A stretch of DNA of 64,000 nucleotides, taken from assembly GCA_003952965.2 (NCBI GenBank), contig CM025853.1, forward strand, positions 5,356,015-5,420,014, written 5' to 3'. The DNA comes from Morella rubra. Lineage: Eukaryota > Streptophyta > Magnoliopsida > Fagales > Myricaceae. The translations under genes were made by a program, and so were the position numbers. Shown one piece after another: positions 45,004 to 56,750 of this stretch (positions are counted from its first letter, which is position 1; each line of letters begins with the position of its first letter). Under the pieces are notes generated by a model. The model saw only the letters and a program-made list of their open reading frames with translations. It searched no databases and had not been told where the DNA came from.

Positions 45004-46174
45004 ATTTAGAGTTATTTGTACTTCAATGTCATGACTTGTTAGCTTTTAGTCTACTGAGAAAATATCATTAACTTATTTTTGTTTGATGTAAAACTTGTAA
45101 GACCTCCTTATAATGAAATATATTTTGTTTTATTGCACTTTTCTTTGTTTCCATTAATCAATTACAATCTCATATAAGAACAAATTTGTATGGTAGGAAA
45201 ATATAACCCAAAAAAAGATTTAAAAAAAAAAAAAACCTATAGCAGCGGTCACTGACCGCCGCTATAGGTGAAACCAACGTAAAGGGTTATAGCGGCGGTT
45301 AGGTGACCGCCGCTATAACCACATGTTACAGATCGTCCGCGTTTCTACGGCGGTAGCCGGCGGTCCACGCCGCTATACCGCCGCTATAGGCCTATATTTT
45401 ATGTAGTGACTATTCGACTCTTGAAAGAAAAACAAAGAAATTTAGAACAGATCACATCCTTTCTCCATATATACTTTGGCAAAAAGATTCCCCACAAAAA
45501 AAAAAAAATCAGATTTTGAGAAATTAAACATCTACTATTCCAGGAATTCCATTGACTTAATTAAGTTATAAGAAGATAGAGACATATATTATATTATGGA
45601 TTCATCCTAGACTTCCATATAAATAAATTCTTGTAGTATTGACTTTTAATAAATCAATCCTTAGGGTACAACTTTAAATTACCATACATATGATTCCTTT
45701 TATTCACCAAAAATTAGTGGACTAATGTAAGACCCACATAGATTGGGGGCCCAGATGTCCATTTTTGGGGATTGGATAGCCTATCCCGGACCCCGTCTCC
45801 ATTAGTGGGCTACCTTTCTGTAGACAAAAGGTCTATATGTTTAAAAAATAGATCACAGAAACTAGTCTATTGAAAGTTATACCTCAAAAATTGATTTGTT
45901 AAAAGTGAATACACTGTATTAGTAATTAAGCCTTATTTTAACAATAAACTCAAGACATAGGAGACTCATCTTCTTAAACTTGAGCTAGAAAGCCTTCAAA
46001 CATTCCTCAGTTCACCGTGCTAATTAAATACCGCTTGCGGCTTGACTTAAAAGCCAATATTTCTTACTCAAACCGAGTTTCGAATTATAATATCCATAAC
46101 TTTTATAGATTAGGGTTTAAATTCACCATAGACTTGCAGATAGCAAAAAGTTTCACAGGAAGTAGAGGAAGGAT

Positions 46175-46520
46175 ATGCAGAGAAGTACTGACCGTATGAA
46201 AGTTGTTATAATAATTATGACGATTCTCTCTATGACGTCCCTTCTTTTAGTTCTGGTGCATGCTGCGGATGACCGTTCTCTTGATCCCTCTCTTCCCTCT
46301 TTCTCCCCACTTGATGGGAAACAAAGAAAAGGAAGAATTCCTAACGTAATTCGAAGTTTTCATGTGGAAGAGGTGTTTGCAGAAGTTTGCGAATGTATGA
46401 ATAGTGTAGAGAAAAATGAGACGATTTAAATATTTCTCCCGCGGTTTATGTTTCGCTGGGAAAGATGTATTAAAGCTTGCCTACAAAGAAGGGAATCAAG
46501 ATAATACCTTGGTCATGAAT
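46175..46520 (+). pseudogene. Secreted peptide array copy 5, frameshifted
   Basis: The signal peptide and propeptide are intact (MQRSTDRMKVVIIIMTILSM and onwards) up to VCECMNS. Single-base losses near 46407, 46418 and 46432 then shift the frame and lead to TGA at 46427-46429. The remaining DNA to about 46520 still spells the WERCIKAC domain and ends like copy 2 (CCTTGGTCATGA), so it arose from a copy-2-like gene. Upstream of MQRS the frame differs from the other copies, which argues that translation starts at MQRS or later in the family. Confidence 0.85.
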
Positions 46521-46552
46521 ACAACACTACATCAATGATCAGGTATGAATTT

Positions 46553-48095
46553 CCTGCATTAATTTCTCTCCCTCTTTCTTATGATTGATGAATTCTCTCC
46601 GTCTTAATTAAGTAGATCTTTGGCTTAATTACCTATACAGTCCTTGTGGTATTCATTTTTAATAAATCAGTCTCTACTGTTCAACTTTGAATAGACGATC
46701 CATTTTTTAGACATGTAGATCTTCCCGTTCATCAAAATTTAGCCCATTAGTGGGAACAGAGTCTAAGATAAACTATTCGACTCCGAAAATGGACATCTCA
46801 ACCTGAACCCATATTGATCCTCTGTTAGTTGATCAACTAATTACTTTTGGTGTGTAAAAGGATTCATATGTCTAAAAAATAGACCTCAAGGACTGACCCA
46901 TTCAAAGTTGTACCACAAGGACTTATAATAAATTTGCTAAAAGTGAATACTACCGAGACTATAGAGATAATTAAGCCTATATCTTTTAAAGGGAAAAAAG
47001 TTATGGCCTAGATAGTGATTGAAAGATGGCAAGGTATGAGAAATTGTGTTGTCATCATATATATTTCAAAATTTGACAGATTTATATTCATATGCCTATA
47101 TTTAAAAGGTTTGTACCGCTAGAATAAACGGTGTAGAGCGCATGAGCACCAATGTTGGATCTGACAAAAATCCTAATTAAGCAAATCTTTTCCTCTCATT
47201 ATTTCTCTGATATTAGTAGCCAGACTACTTGTTTGGGGAGGGAATACTTTCTATCTATAGCTTATGGAATTGATATCAAACTAACAAGTGAGATATATGG
47301 AAACAAATTACAGATCACGTACAGGAACGACTTTAATAGTTAGCTCTACCAAAGTATGCTGCTTTGAAGATTCAATATTTTTACTCGTTAGATCCGGCCA
47401 TTTTGACATTGTGTCATAGGTTGAGCAGGCAGTGGTTTTTCTCATTGTTTTTTTATGTAAATTGCAGAAAATCCTGATTTGTTACTATTATTGTTGTCAT
47501 GATTGTTTCTCAAGCCCCATCTTTACTAACCATTATCTTTAGAGGATAAGATTTTAAGACATTCATTACTTCTTCAAATTATCCACTTAGACAAATTTAT
47601 GCATATGAAGCCAAACATGAATAAATATTAGACTTGTGAATTGTGAGTACTGCAAATTGTTTCTCAGCATCTTTGAGACTTGATTATTCCAAGTGAAACG
47701 ACAAAGTTTGGTACAGTAATAACTAATTTTGATGTTTCTAAAGTTTCAAGATCCTAGTTTAATTTGAACTGAGTGATCAAAACAAAAACTAACCAAAGCT
47801 TAATTTAACGTTACATATATTCTCGTTAATTTATGTTATGCAATTATACCAAAGCTTATAATTATAATTAATGTACACTGCGATAATCCAATTTGCTTAA
47901 TTAGTATTGCTTCATGACGGCCTATTTGTTTCCCATATTCTTGCAGATATATAGTAAATAAAGTCCTGTTGGGTAAGCTGGTTTGACAGAGCTGGGACAA
48001 AGGCATTAAAGATTACACCAATTGGAGGCCGATTCCTCTTATGACGTAATATTTTCCAGGAGTTTTTATATTAATACATTTGAGTTGTTTAGTAG
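46553..48095 (+). other. Probable 3' UTR intron and terminal exon, copy 5
   Basis: The conserved donor (CAG|GTATGAAT) lies at 46552, and the acceptor (ATTCTTGCAG|ATATATAGTAAATAAAG) at 47946. The layout is the same as in the other units. No other gene is seen. Confidence 0.35.
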
Positions 48096-49455
48096 TACTT
48101 TATCAATTTCTTTGGAGCTTGCGTTGGAACTTTGTCATTGATGGATATTTTGTGTTGTTCTATAATATTCTGCTAGCTGCTAATCTTTCTTTTGCATGTG
48201 CTATATGTATGCTCTATATCTGTCACTTAATTCGAAGCCTTAAATCTTAAGGGGTGTGAATTGAATAGGTACAGCCTGTAGTTTAAAAAACTTAATTATA
48301 ATTTGGTAGTTGTGATGTTACAAAAATAATAATTTGAAGTGTAAAATATTAATACAACATAGTTCAAGACTGAAAATAAAAGATTAATGAGTAATTTTTG
48401 GGTTTCTTCCCGTTTGAAAATTGGGCTTAATTTCTTTCGAGGTTCGTTTTTGAAAGCTTGACAGAGGTGCTGATGTGCACGCCACCTTCTATGCAAATAT
48501 TCCTCCAGCCTCATGCTGATAGTTCTACTATATATATATATATATGTTAAAATTAAGAGTTATTTGAAGGAGTTTGAAGATTGCAGCGGAATATTGATCG
48601 TTGAATCAAAGCAACCCAAGCGTGTTGTCTCTTTCGAATTCACGCACAGTTCTTGAGAGAGTTTTAGAGAGAGAAAATGCGCGTAAATAACGTTTCTCAC
48701 GTTACTTCTACGTCTCTTTTCTCAAATGAAAACTTTGAGCTATTTATAATGAATTGCTTAAAGTTTCAATTGTGCTTGTGCGTAAAATCCTTAAGGATCT
48801 CAAATCTCGGCCGTAGAATAATTATAAAAAAAATACTTTTCATTAACTCTCATATATTTTATATTTCAAATTTATGAGTTTCTACAAATTAATTACAACT
48901 CGCTAACTCCACTATGCAAATATTCTTCCAACCTCATGCTGATAGCTCTACTATATGTGTGTGTGTGTACGTGTGTGTGTATATATATATATATATAGAA
49001 TAATTATAAAAAACTATTTTTCATTAACTCTCTTATATTCTGTATTTCACATTTATGAGCTTCTATAAATTGATTACGACTCGCAAACTCTACTATGCAA
49101 ATATTCCTCCAACCTCATGCTGATAGCTCTACTATATATGTATATATATGCAATATATATATATATAGACGAGGTGAATGAGAAGGAAGATGCATGCATC
49201 CAATATGATATAAATATGCATGCCAACCATTGGATATTACTTGTAGCGTGTTGAAGAAATAAGTGCAGCGATGGGAATTACTTAATTAATTGTCAAAGAG
49301 GAGGTGAATGTGTATGCATGCATGCGTACGTACGTACAAATAGGAAGTAATTGTGTGCGAGACGGCCAATACTGGGAATTAATCCTATGGTGCTACTTGT
49401 CATCTATTGCTTAATTTGTTGTTGAAATACATGACGCTTTTTAAAATATTTATTT
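48096..49455. other. Downstream module of unit 5, no gene seen
   Basis: AT-rich, with (TG)n/(TA)n at about 48955-48998. It holds three copies of the GCAAATATTC block where other long units have two, pointing to a local tandem duplication here. Confidence 0.45.
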
Positions 49456-49592
49456 GGGAAAATATCATTGTTCCCCCCATAAGTTTGCGTCAATTGCATT
49501 TCCACTCCCCTAACTTTAAAAACTGCGATTTATATTCTATAAGTATGAAATATTTGCAATGTTCGTCCACAGTCAAAATTTTCGTTATAATT

Positions 49593-52500
49593 TGAGCAAC
49601 CTAATTTAGACCCAACTATGCGGAAAATACCTAGAGGGGGGTGAATAGGTATATTTAAAAAATTATCATTTGACTCCTTTTTAAAACAAAAACATATTCT
49701 CTGAACAAACAAATCAATAACATTATTTTACAATATGTCAAGATACTAAAATGACCAGCAAAACAATAAGATACAAATCAACACAAAAACAGAAAACACA
49801 ATTTGTAAAACAGAGGAGTTCGAAGAAACTGCAAGTAACTCCAAAGTAACTTCAACTCGCAGAAAAAGTAATTTTCAGATTCACAACTCAATTAATACGT
49901 AATCAATTTCTCGATACCGGCAACAAGAGTTAATTAAAATTTAAACAAAAACTAGTTATACCTTTGTCTTCAACCTTCTTGAACCAGATTATTCAATATC
50001 TTCAAGATCGATATTCTAAGCACACTAATCACAAGAATGGTTAAATGATTACAAATAAAACAAAGGAAAATTAATCAACTACACAACACAAGATATGGTG
50101 ACGAAGAGAAACTCTTTTGAAGAACTTCTTCAAAAGAAAAAAACTCTCCGCGCCGAAGCCGGTTTTTAAATCCACTAATTTCAAATGAGATTACACAGTG
50201 ATCTATAGATTACATAACCTAGCTAATCTAAACACCGTTAATCTTACCCAAACCAACTCGATTCACATCTTCTCATCATGGAACTCCATGACCATTTGAA
50301 ACCAAGATTCAACCAGATTGATCTATCCACACAATACCTTGTGCAATCAATGCCCAATGCTGGAACCTCCAGCAACCACTCTTCCAGAACCTCCGGGAGC
50401 CTCAATCAACCAAAGAGAACAAGTGTATGTAATTGACGAAACATAATAGCCTTCAGATCTGATTTGCTAACACATACACAGCAAACCCAAGCTTTCTACA
50501 AGAATAATGAAGCAAACACGATCAGCGCACTTCTTAGAGAAAAACTTTCTTGAAGAGAGAAAATGAACTACTAAGAAATGGCTAGATCTGGACGTTATAT
50601 GCAAAAATCCATTCTGTTGTTTTTTTCTAGTTTCTTCAAGCGTAAACTGCCAAAACCAATTCAGCTTCTTTCCAACGTCTTCTCCAATGTGAGAAAATGA
50701 CAAAAAGGCCATTCATGATGCTACACGTGTTATGTCAACAAAAGACTTCTAGCTTTTTCTCATATATTCTAGAAGCTAGGAAAAGGACAAAAGAGCCCTA
50801 ATAAGTGAGTCACGTGAACATGCCAAAAACTGACGTTACAATCTCTCTCTTTAGCATCCTACGTGACAAAACTTATTCTAACCTATAAACAAAAAGACAA
50901 TGAAATCTGTTGATCACCACCACATGAGAGATTTTACATAGAGACTCAAACCCTATGAAAAATCTAAGGCTAAAGGAATATAATCTAAGATATAAGTACC
51001 TGCAAAAAAAAATTATCACAAACACCAATCTAAACAACTTATTAGAAACAGTGTTAGTTAAAGATACAAAATTACAAGCAGCAGTTATAATCTCAATGTA
51101 GTTGAGATATGTCTCCTCCTGAGACAAACAGTTATAAACAACTAAAATAAGAGGTAGCTCCCGCTAACATTTAGTGTTATTTAACATCAATATCTCAACC
51201 AAGTCTCCAATCTCAATATCCCATCCTCCATATATATAAACAAGTCTAAATAACCACAAAACATTACACCCCCTTTCAATGGCTCCACAAATTAATTCAA
51301 CAGAAAAAAATAATTATAATCTCATTCTCCCCTTTTTGACACGGAGGATGCCAAACTGAAAACACAATAATATGGTTAATCTCAACAGCGCATGTCAGTA
51401 TATCAAAATATATCTCCAAGACAATATATTCAATTAAGAACAAAACTTAATTCAAAATTATAGATTTGCCATTACTAACTCACATATTAGATATGAATGA
51501 AAATTCATATAGCACTTGCGCTATAGTATAAGGGTCATAACCATGTGAGTGACACAAACTTGGGAAATACAACATCACATATTCTTTTTCCAATACACAA
51601 AAAAAAAAAATTCCACTTATAGCAACAATATTTTTAAGCAACCTGAAATACATGTAAATCCACTTTCACATGATCATAAAAATACAAGATTCAAGCATGT
51701 ATTCTCTAAAAAAAATCCAGTGATATCAATAACATGACTAAAATGCATTCAACATATTTAATCACGATTAAAATCATTTGAATAAAAAAAATGTTTATTG
51801 CCTAAAAATCAATGTGAGATGCATTCTTTCTTACCCAAACTTGTCTTGTAGATACTTTAGAAGACGATTGTAAACTCTTAGACACAATTTCAACTTGTCT
51901 AGCAAGGTTACTAACTTGAATAGCAAGCAAATTAACATCAAATCTAGAAATAGGACTTGAAGAAGATCTAATATTCCTAACATTCTCATTTGTCAAAATA
52001 TAACACTTAGGTTTAATATGTTCAATTTTACCACAAAAATGGCATGTAGGAATGAATTTAGTTTTTTTATAATTGAACGAAGTTATGGGTTTAGAAGATA
52101 CAACCTATTTTGACTTCTTTTGAGAAGTCAAAATTTTAGATTGTTTTTCCTTAATCATGGCTGGAACAAATATCGTCTTGTTAACGTTTTTGATGTCATT
52201 TGTAGCTAAATAACCCAGTCCTCTCTTATCACCAGTTGAGAGTCCAATGTTCAGCATGTTGTCTAGCTTTCTTGTTCCACAAAAGAACTTATCCAGTTTA
52301 AGATTAGCTTGTTCCAACTCATGCTTCAGCTCTTTAACATTAACTTCTAGATCTGCATTTTTCACACTTAACAAAGTAATTTCAGATGTTAGTTGATCCT
52401 TTTCTAACTTAATAACATTGAGCTCTTTAGAAATTAAAACATCTTTTTTTTTCAACTTTAAGCTCTCTTCATACAACTCATCTTAAGTCATGCGAAGAGA

Positions 52501-54917
52501 ATCTATATTGTCTAAATCTGAATCTAGGAGATCGTCACCTTCAAGATCAAATGCATTAGTACTTAAAACAGAAGAAGAAAAAGCTATAAAATGTCCTTTC
52601 TCTTTTGTAGAAGTTCCTTTGCTGCAAATTGATGTGTCCAAATATGAATCAGTGAGTGGAGCGTTCAAGCTGCTTTTCTTTGCGTCTTCAAATAAGTTGG
52701 GCCAGATTTGATATGACCATACCCCTTACATGCATGGCATTGAACCCCACTCTCTACATTTTTCTTTTGATCTCTTTTATCCTTTTTAACTAAGGATTTC
52801 CAACTAGGTTTGTTAAAGGATTTAGAACTCCCTTTTTTATCATTCCAACTTTTACTTTTCTTGAATCTGAAATTCTTTCGAAAGTACTTTACGAAAAGTT
52901 TCATATCTTCATCATCTAAAGAATCATCATCTGATGAGGAATCCTCTTCCCCTTTAACAATTTTAAGAGCAATGGACTTATCATTTCTAGATAAAGGAAA
53001 AGTCAGCTCGTAGGTTTGTAAAGAACCAACTAGCTCATCAATCTTAATCTCATCTAACACTTTGCTCTACTTTATAGCTGTGATTTTAAATTTAAACCTT
53101 TCGGAAAGAGATCTCAAGACTTTATGAACAATTTTTTACTCAGGAATTTTCTCACCTAAGCTAAAACTAGCATTTACAATGGTTGTGAGTCTCTCATAGA
53201 ATTCATCAAAGCTTTCATCTTCATTCATATGAATTTCCTCAAACTTTGACACATTTAATTGAAGCTTTGTGTCATGTACAACCTTGGTTACTTCATGAGT
53301 TAGAGCTAAGATATCTCAAGCATCTTTAGCAATTTCACAGTTAGATATGCGCATAAACTCTTCAGGTGAAACACTCATAAAAATAACATTTATTCCTTTG
53401 TTATTCCAACTAGCTAACACTCTTTCATCGGCTGTCCTACTACTTGTATCTTTAACAGTCATAACATCATCTATAGAACTTTCTGGCTTAGACTAGCCCT
53501 TATCAACCGTTGTCCATACCCTTTCATCAATTGATTTTAAAAAAGCACACATCTTGACCTTCCAATAGGCATAATTCGAACCATCGAAAAATTGGAGTAC
53601 ATAAAGAGACATCCCTCTTTCCATTTTGAACTAAGTCGGGTCAAGGAACAAAGTTAGGCTCTAATATCAATTGAACAATCTAATTTAGACCTAACTATGC
53701 GGAAAATACCTATAGGGGGTGAATAGGTATATTTAAAAAATTATCAATTAACTCTTTTTAAAACAAAAACCTATTATCTGAACAAACAAATCAATAACAT
53801 TGTTTTACAATATGTCAAGATACTAAAATGACCAGCAAAACAATAAGATACAAATCAACACAAAAATAGAAAACACAATATGTAAAACAGGGGAGTCCGA
53901 AGAAACTGCAAGTAACTCCAAAGTAACTTCAACTCGCAGAAACAGTAATTTTCAGATTCACAACTCAATTGATACGCAATCAATTTCTCGATACCTACAA
54001 CAAGAGTTAATTCAGATTTAAACAGAAACTCGTTATACCTTTGTCTTCAACCTTCTTGGACCAGATTATTCAATATCTTCAAGATCGATATTCTAAGCAC
54101 ACTAATCACAAGAATGGTTAAAAGATTACAAATAAAAATAAAGGAAAATTAATCAACCACACGATACAAGATATAGTGACGAAGAGAAACCCTTTTTGAA
54201 GAACTTCTTCAAAAGAGAAAAACTCTCGGGCCGAAGTCGGTTTTTAAATCCACTAATTTCAAATGAGATTACACAGTGATCTATAGATTACACAACCTAG
54301 CCAATCTAAACACCATTAATCTTACCCAAACCAACTCAATTCAGATCTGCTCATCATGGAACTCCATGACCATTTGAAATCAAGATTCAACCGGATTGAT
54401 CTATCCACACAACACCTTGTGCAATCAATGCCCAATGCTGGAACCTCCAACAAACACTCTTCCAGAACCTCCAGAAGCCTCAATCAATCGAAGAGATCAA
54501 GTATACGTGATTAACGAAATACAATAGCCTTCAGATCTGATCTACTAACACATACACAGCAAACCTAAGCTTTCAACAAGAATAATGAAGCAAACACGAT
54601 CAACGCACTTCTTGGAGAAAAACTTTCTTGAAGAGAGAAAATGAACTACTGAGAAATGGCCAGATCTGGACGTTATATGCGAAAACTCATTCTGTAGTTT
54701 TTTCTGGTTTCTTCACGCATAAACTACCAACACCAATTCAGCTCCTTTCCAACGTCTTCTCCAATGTGAGAAAATGACAAAAAGGCCATTCATGAGGCCA
54801 CACGTGTTATGCCAACAAAAGACTTCTAGCTTTTTCTCACATATTCTAGAAGCTAGGAAAAGGACAAAAGAGCCCTAATAAGTGAGTCACGTGAACATGC
54901 CAAAAAATGACGTTACA
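49593..54917 (-). mobile_element. Gag-only LTR retrotransposon (TR-GAG-like), minus strand
   Basis: Two long terminal repeats (49593-50840 and 53672-54917, about 1.25 kb each) are flanked by TAATT on both sides (49588-49592 and 54918-54922). On the minus strand a decayed primer-binding site (GATATTAGAGCC) follows the 5' LTR and a purine tract (AAAGAGAGAGAT) precedes the 3' LTR. The 2.8 kb interior contains only a gag gene; no protease, integrase or reverse transcriptase is seen. It is either a natural gag-only element, dependent on a related copia for movement, or an internal deletion. Confidence 0.9.
51805..53624 (-). pseudogene. Copia-type gag, several stops
   Basis: It starts at the minus-strand ATG at 53624 (MERGMSLYVLQFFDGSNYAY). 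Capsid-type phrases follow (DESFDEFYERLTTIVNASFS; IDELVGSLQTYEL). A first zinc knuckle has lost its last Cys (CHACKGYGHIKSGP, about 52700-52745). A long heptad-like region with Leu and Lys follows (52105-52476), then a second, complete knuckle (CHFCGKIEHIKPKC, about 52018-52059). The reading ends in VWVRKNASHIDF, near where pol would begin in related copia elements. In-frame stops occur near 53493, 53318, 53138 and 52482, so no full Gag is made. Confidence 0.8.
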
Positions 54918-55440
54918 TAATTGATGGAATTCGGCATTAAAATGACCAAAATAACCCTCCAAGACAAAATTACTAAAAAATATTAAAAAAATTCATTAAA
55001 AAAATGATATTAAAAAAATGTAATATTTTTTAAATAAAACTATTGAAACTCTATTTCAGTAATCTATATGTTTTTTTAATATATTTATTTATTTATTTAA
55101 AATTGTCTTTGAGGGTATTTCGGTCATTTTAATGCTGAATTACGTCAAGTTTAATAGAAATTTTGACTGTGGACGAACAGTGCAAATGTTTCATACTTAG
55201 AGGACGTAAATAACAGTTTTAAAAGTTAAGAGGTCGTAAATGCAATTAATGCATACTTATAGGGCAAACAATGATATTTCTCCTATTTATTTCTTTTCAA
55301 AAGTTAGAGAAAAGTTACTTTAAAAGGGGTGATAAAATTGAACAGAGTTGTCTCGAGCCTTCTAAAAATTAAGGATTAATTGGAACAATATGTTATAAAA
55401 ATATCAAGTAGAAAAGAGCATGGAAAATCAAGGTTCTAGT

Positions 55441-56479
55441 TCTATCTTTTTCATCGCTGCCAATCTGCCACCAACTGGAATCGATGGTCATTGCTGTCAC
55501 ACCACCGCTTGGCACTTACATTTATCCTCCTCCAACTGCTACGCCTACATACCGTTGCCGTCGTTGCCTCTAGAATACAAGAGACGGTGTATATATCACT
55601 TTGTCTTCTTCTTCATGCCTCCGTTGCCATCGTTGCCTCAAGGATGCAAGAGAGGGTGCATAGCTGTACGAAAACACTTGGCACTTTTACAACTTCTTTT
55701 TCCCTCCTGTTCGAAGAGTCCAAAAGGTGTGCTGCTTTCGAATGGGGTTCTGATTTTATCCATGGTTAGTACTGTGTGTCGTTTCGTTCATTGGGGCATT
55801 CCTTTACCTTAATGAAACGGTTCGTTTAGATTAGTTTAGGTGATTAGACTATTGACCGAGATTAGTGACACTGAGTTGACAAGAATGCTGATGTGACCAT
55901 AGATTTCGTTAGTGGTATTAATTGAATATGGATAAAAGAACCATATCATCATATGAGTATAGACTTAATGACTAATAAATAAATAAAAAATTACTCATAG
56001 TAAATAATTTTTATCTGTTGGGTATTAACTTAATGACCAAATTATTAATCTCCAAAAACAAAAAAATGGCTTTTTGGTTCAGTTGTTGGGGGCGGTCAAC
56101 CTTTACATGCCATTGCCAAAAAAATAAAAGGACAAAGTTAAAGGATATGACGAAAAACCTCAGATATAGACATGGTTCGCCGTCCCTTGGGTTCTTCTTT
56201 CTGGGATAAGTTTGTTTGCTGTATCTGGGTGACAGCCTATGGGCGGCCCACGATAATGAGGTTATTATCTCCTCTGAAACAATTTCATTTCCCCTTTTTT
56301 GTCAACTTAAACTTTCAATTAATAAATATGAAAATTTTATTAAAATACAAAAACAGAAAATTGCCTAGACAAAAAATAAAAACCGGAAAATTACAGATGA
56401 AATAAGGATAGTATAAAAAATAAAAATAAAAAATAAAAAAGGACAGCATTATAGTCCTGTTTATTTTGGTACTAAAAAT
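55441..56479. other. Right border of the array, no gene supported
   Basis: Unit homology stops near 55440. Two overlapping frames (55420-55812) contain no known motif and differ in frame from each other, so they are not called. 55560-55640 has a short imperfect repeat (CCGTTGCC, CGTTGCCTC, GAATACAAGAGA / GGATGCAAGAGA). The remainder is AT-rich. Confidence 0.4.
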
Positions 56480-56644
56480 AAAAGACGAGGAAGCCCTATA
56501 AATAAATTCGACGCATGTACGTACACGTGTCACCCTCCGCACTCCCCAATAAGTAAGGACTGACATCTTCACAAGCCTCACCGGCTCGCTTCCCATAAAG
56601 CGATACCAGTCGAGAGGCCCACGCGCATAGTTAGCTCCTCTCCG
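56480..56644 (+). promoter_or_regulatory. Putative promoter of the SEP1-like gene
   Basis: A TATA-like CTATAAATAAATT at about 56497 and a G-box-containing ACACGTGTC at about 56523 precede the putative ATG at 56645. ACGT-core boxes are typical of light- and stress-responsive plant promoters. Their placement downstream of the TATA-like box makes the exact start uncertain. Confidence 0.35.
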
Positions 56645-56697
56645 ATGGCCTTTGCAGCTCCGATTTCCGCCTCTCTCTGCCTTCCGCGGAAACAATT

Positions 56698-56750
<53 letters not shown>

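Larger units (their letters stand above)
41176..45408 (+). mobile_element. CACTA element 2, deletion derivative with TNPA-like gene
   Basis: It starts CACTACAAAAAAGCAGG and ends TTTTATGTAGTG, with 3-base duplication ACT (41173-41175 and 45409-45411). The empty site ACACAACTATTCGACTC is intact in units 1 and 4. Subterminal TAGCGGCGGTC repeats fill 41200-41400 and 45240-45390. Inside are the last coding part of a TNPD-type transposase and an eight-exon TNPA-like gene. The catalytic part of TNPD is deleted, so the element cannot move alone. A C-rich tract (41450-41930) and AT-rich DNA (41940-42560) lie before the genes. Confidence 0.95.
49456..55283. mobile_element. Mutator-type MITE (~500 bases) split by an LTR element
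   Basis: The ends GGGAAAATATCATTGTT and AACAATGATATTTCTCC are inverted repeats that run inward for about 130 bases (GTTCGTCCACAGTCAAAATT and its complement are shared). TATTTATTT flanks both sides (49447-49455 and 55284-55292), a 9-base target duplication as expected for Mutator-like elements. Unit 1 has the empty site near 8173. Confidence 0.85.
40490..55440 (+). repeat. Tandem unit 5 (long type, last of the array)
   Basis: It starts at ATAACGAGCTGTGAAATCC and ends near AATCAAGGTTCTAGTTCTAT at about 55440. It is interrupted by a MITE (40557), CACTA element 2 (41176) and a MITE carrying an LTR element (49456). It carries the frameshifted peptide copy 5. The downstream module has three GCAAATATTC blocks (48494, 48916, 49098). 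Confidence 0.78.

Noticed and set aside
55420-55812. Frame starting MENQGSSSIFF at the array border
   Set aside because: The first bases are unit sequence that is non-coding elsewhere and the rest has no motif. A second frame overlaps most of it equally well.
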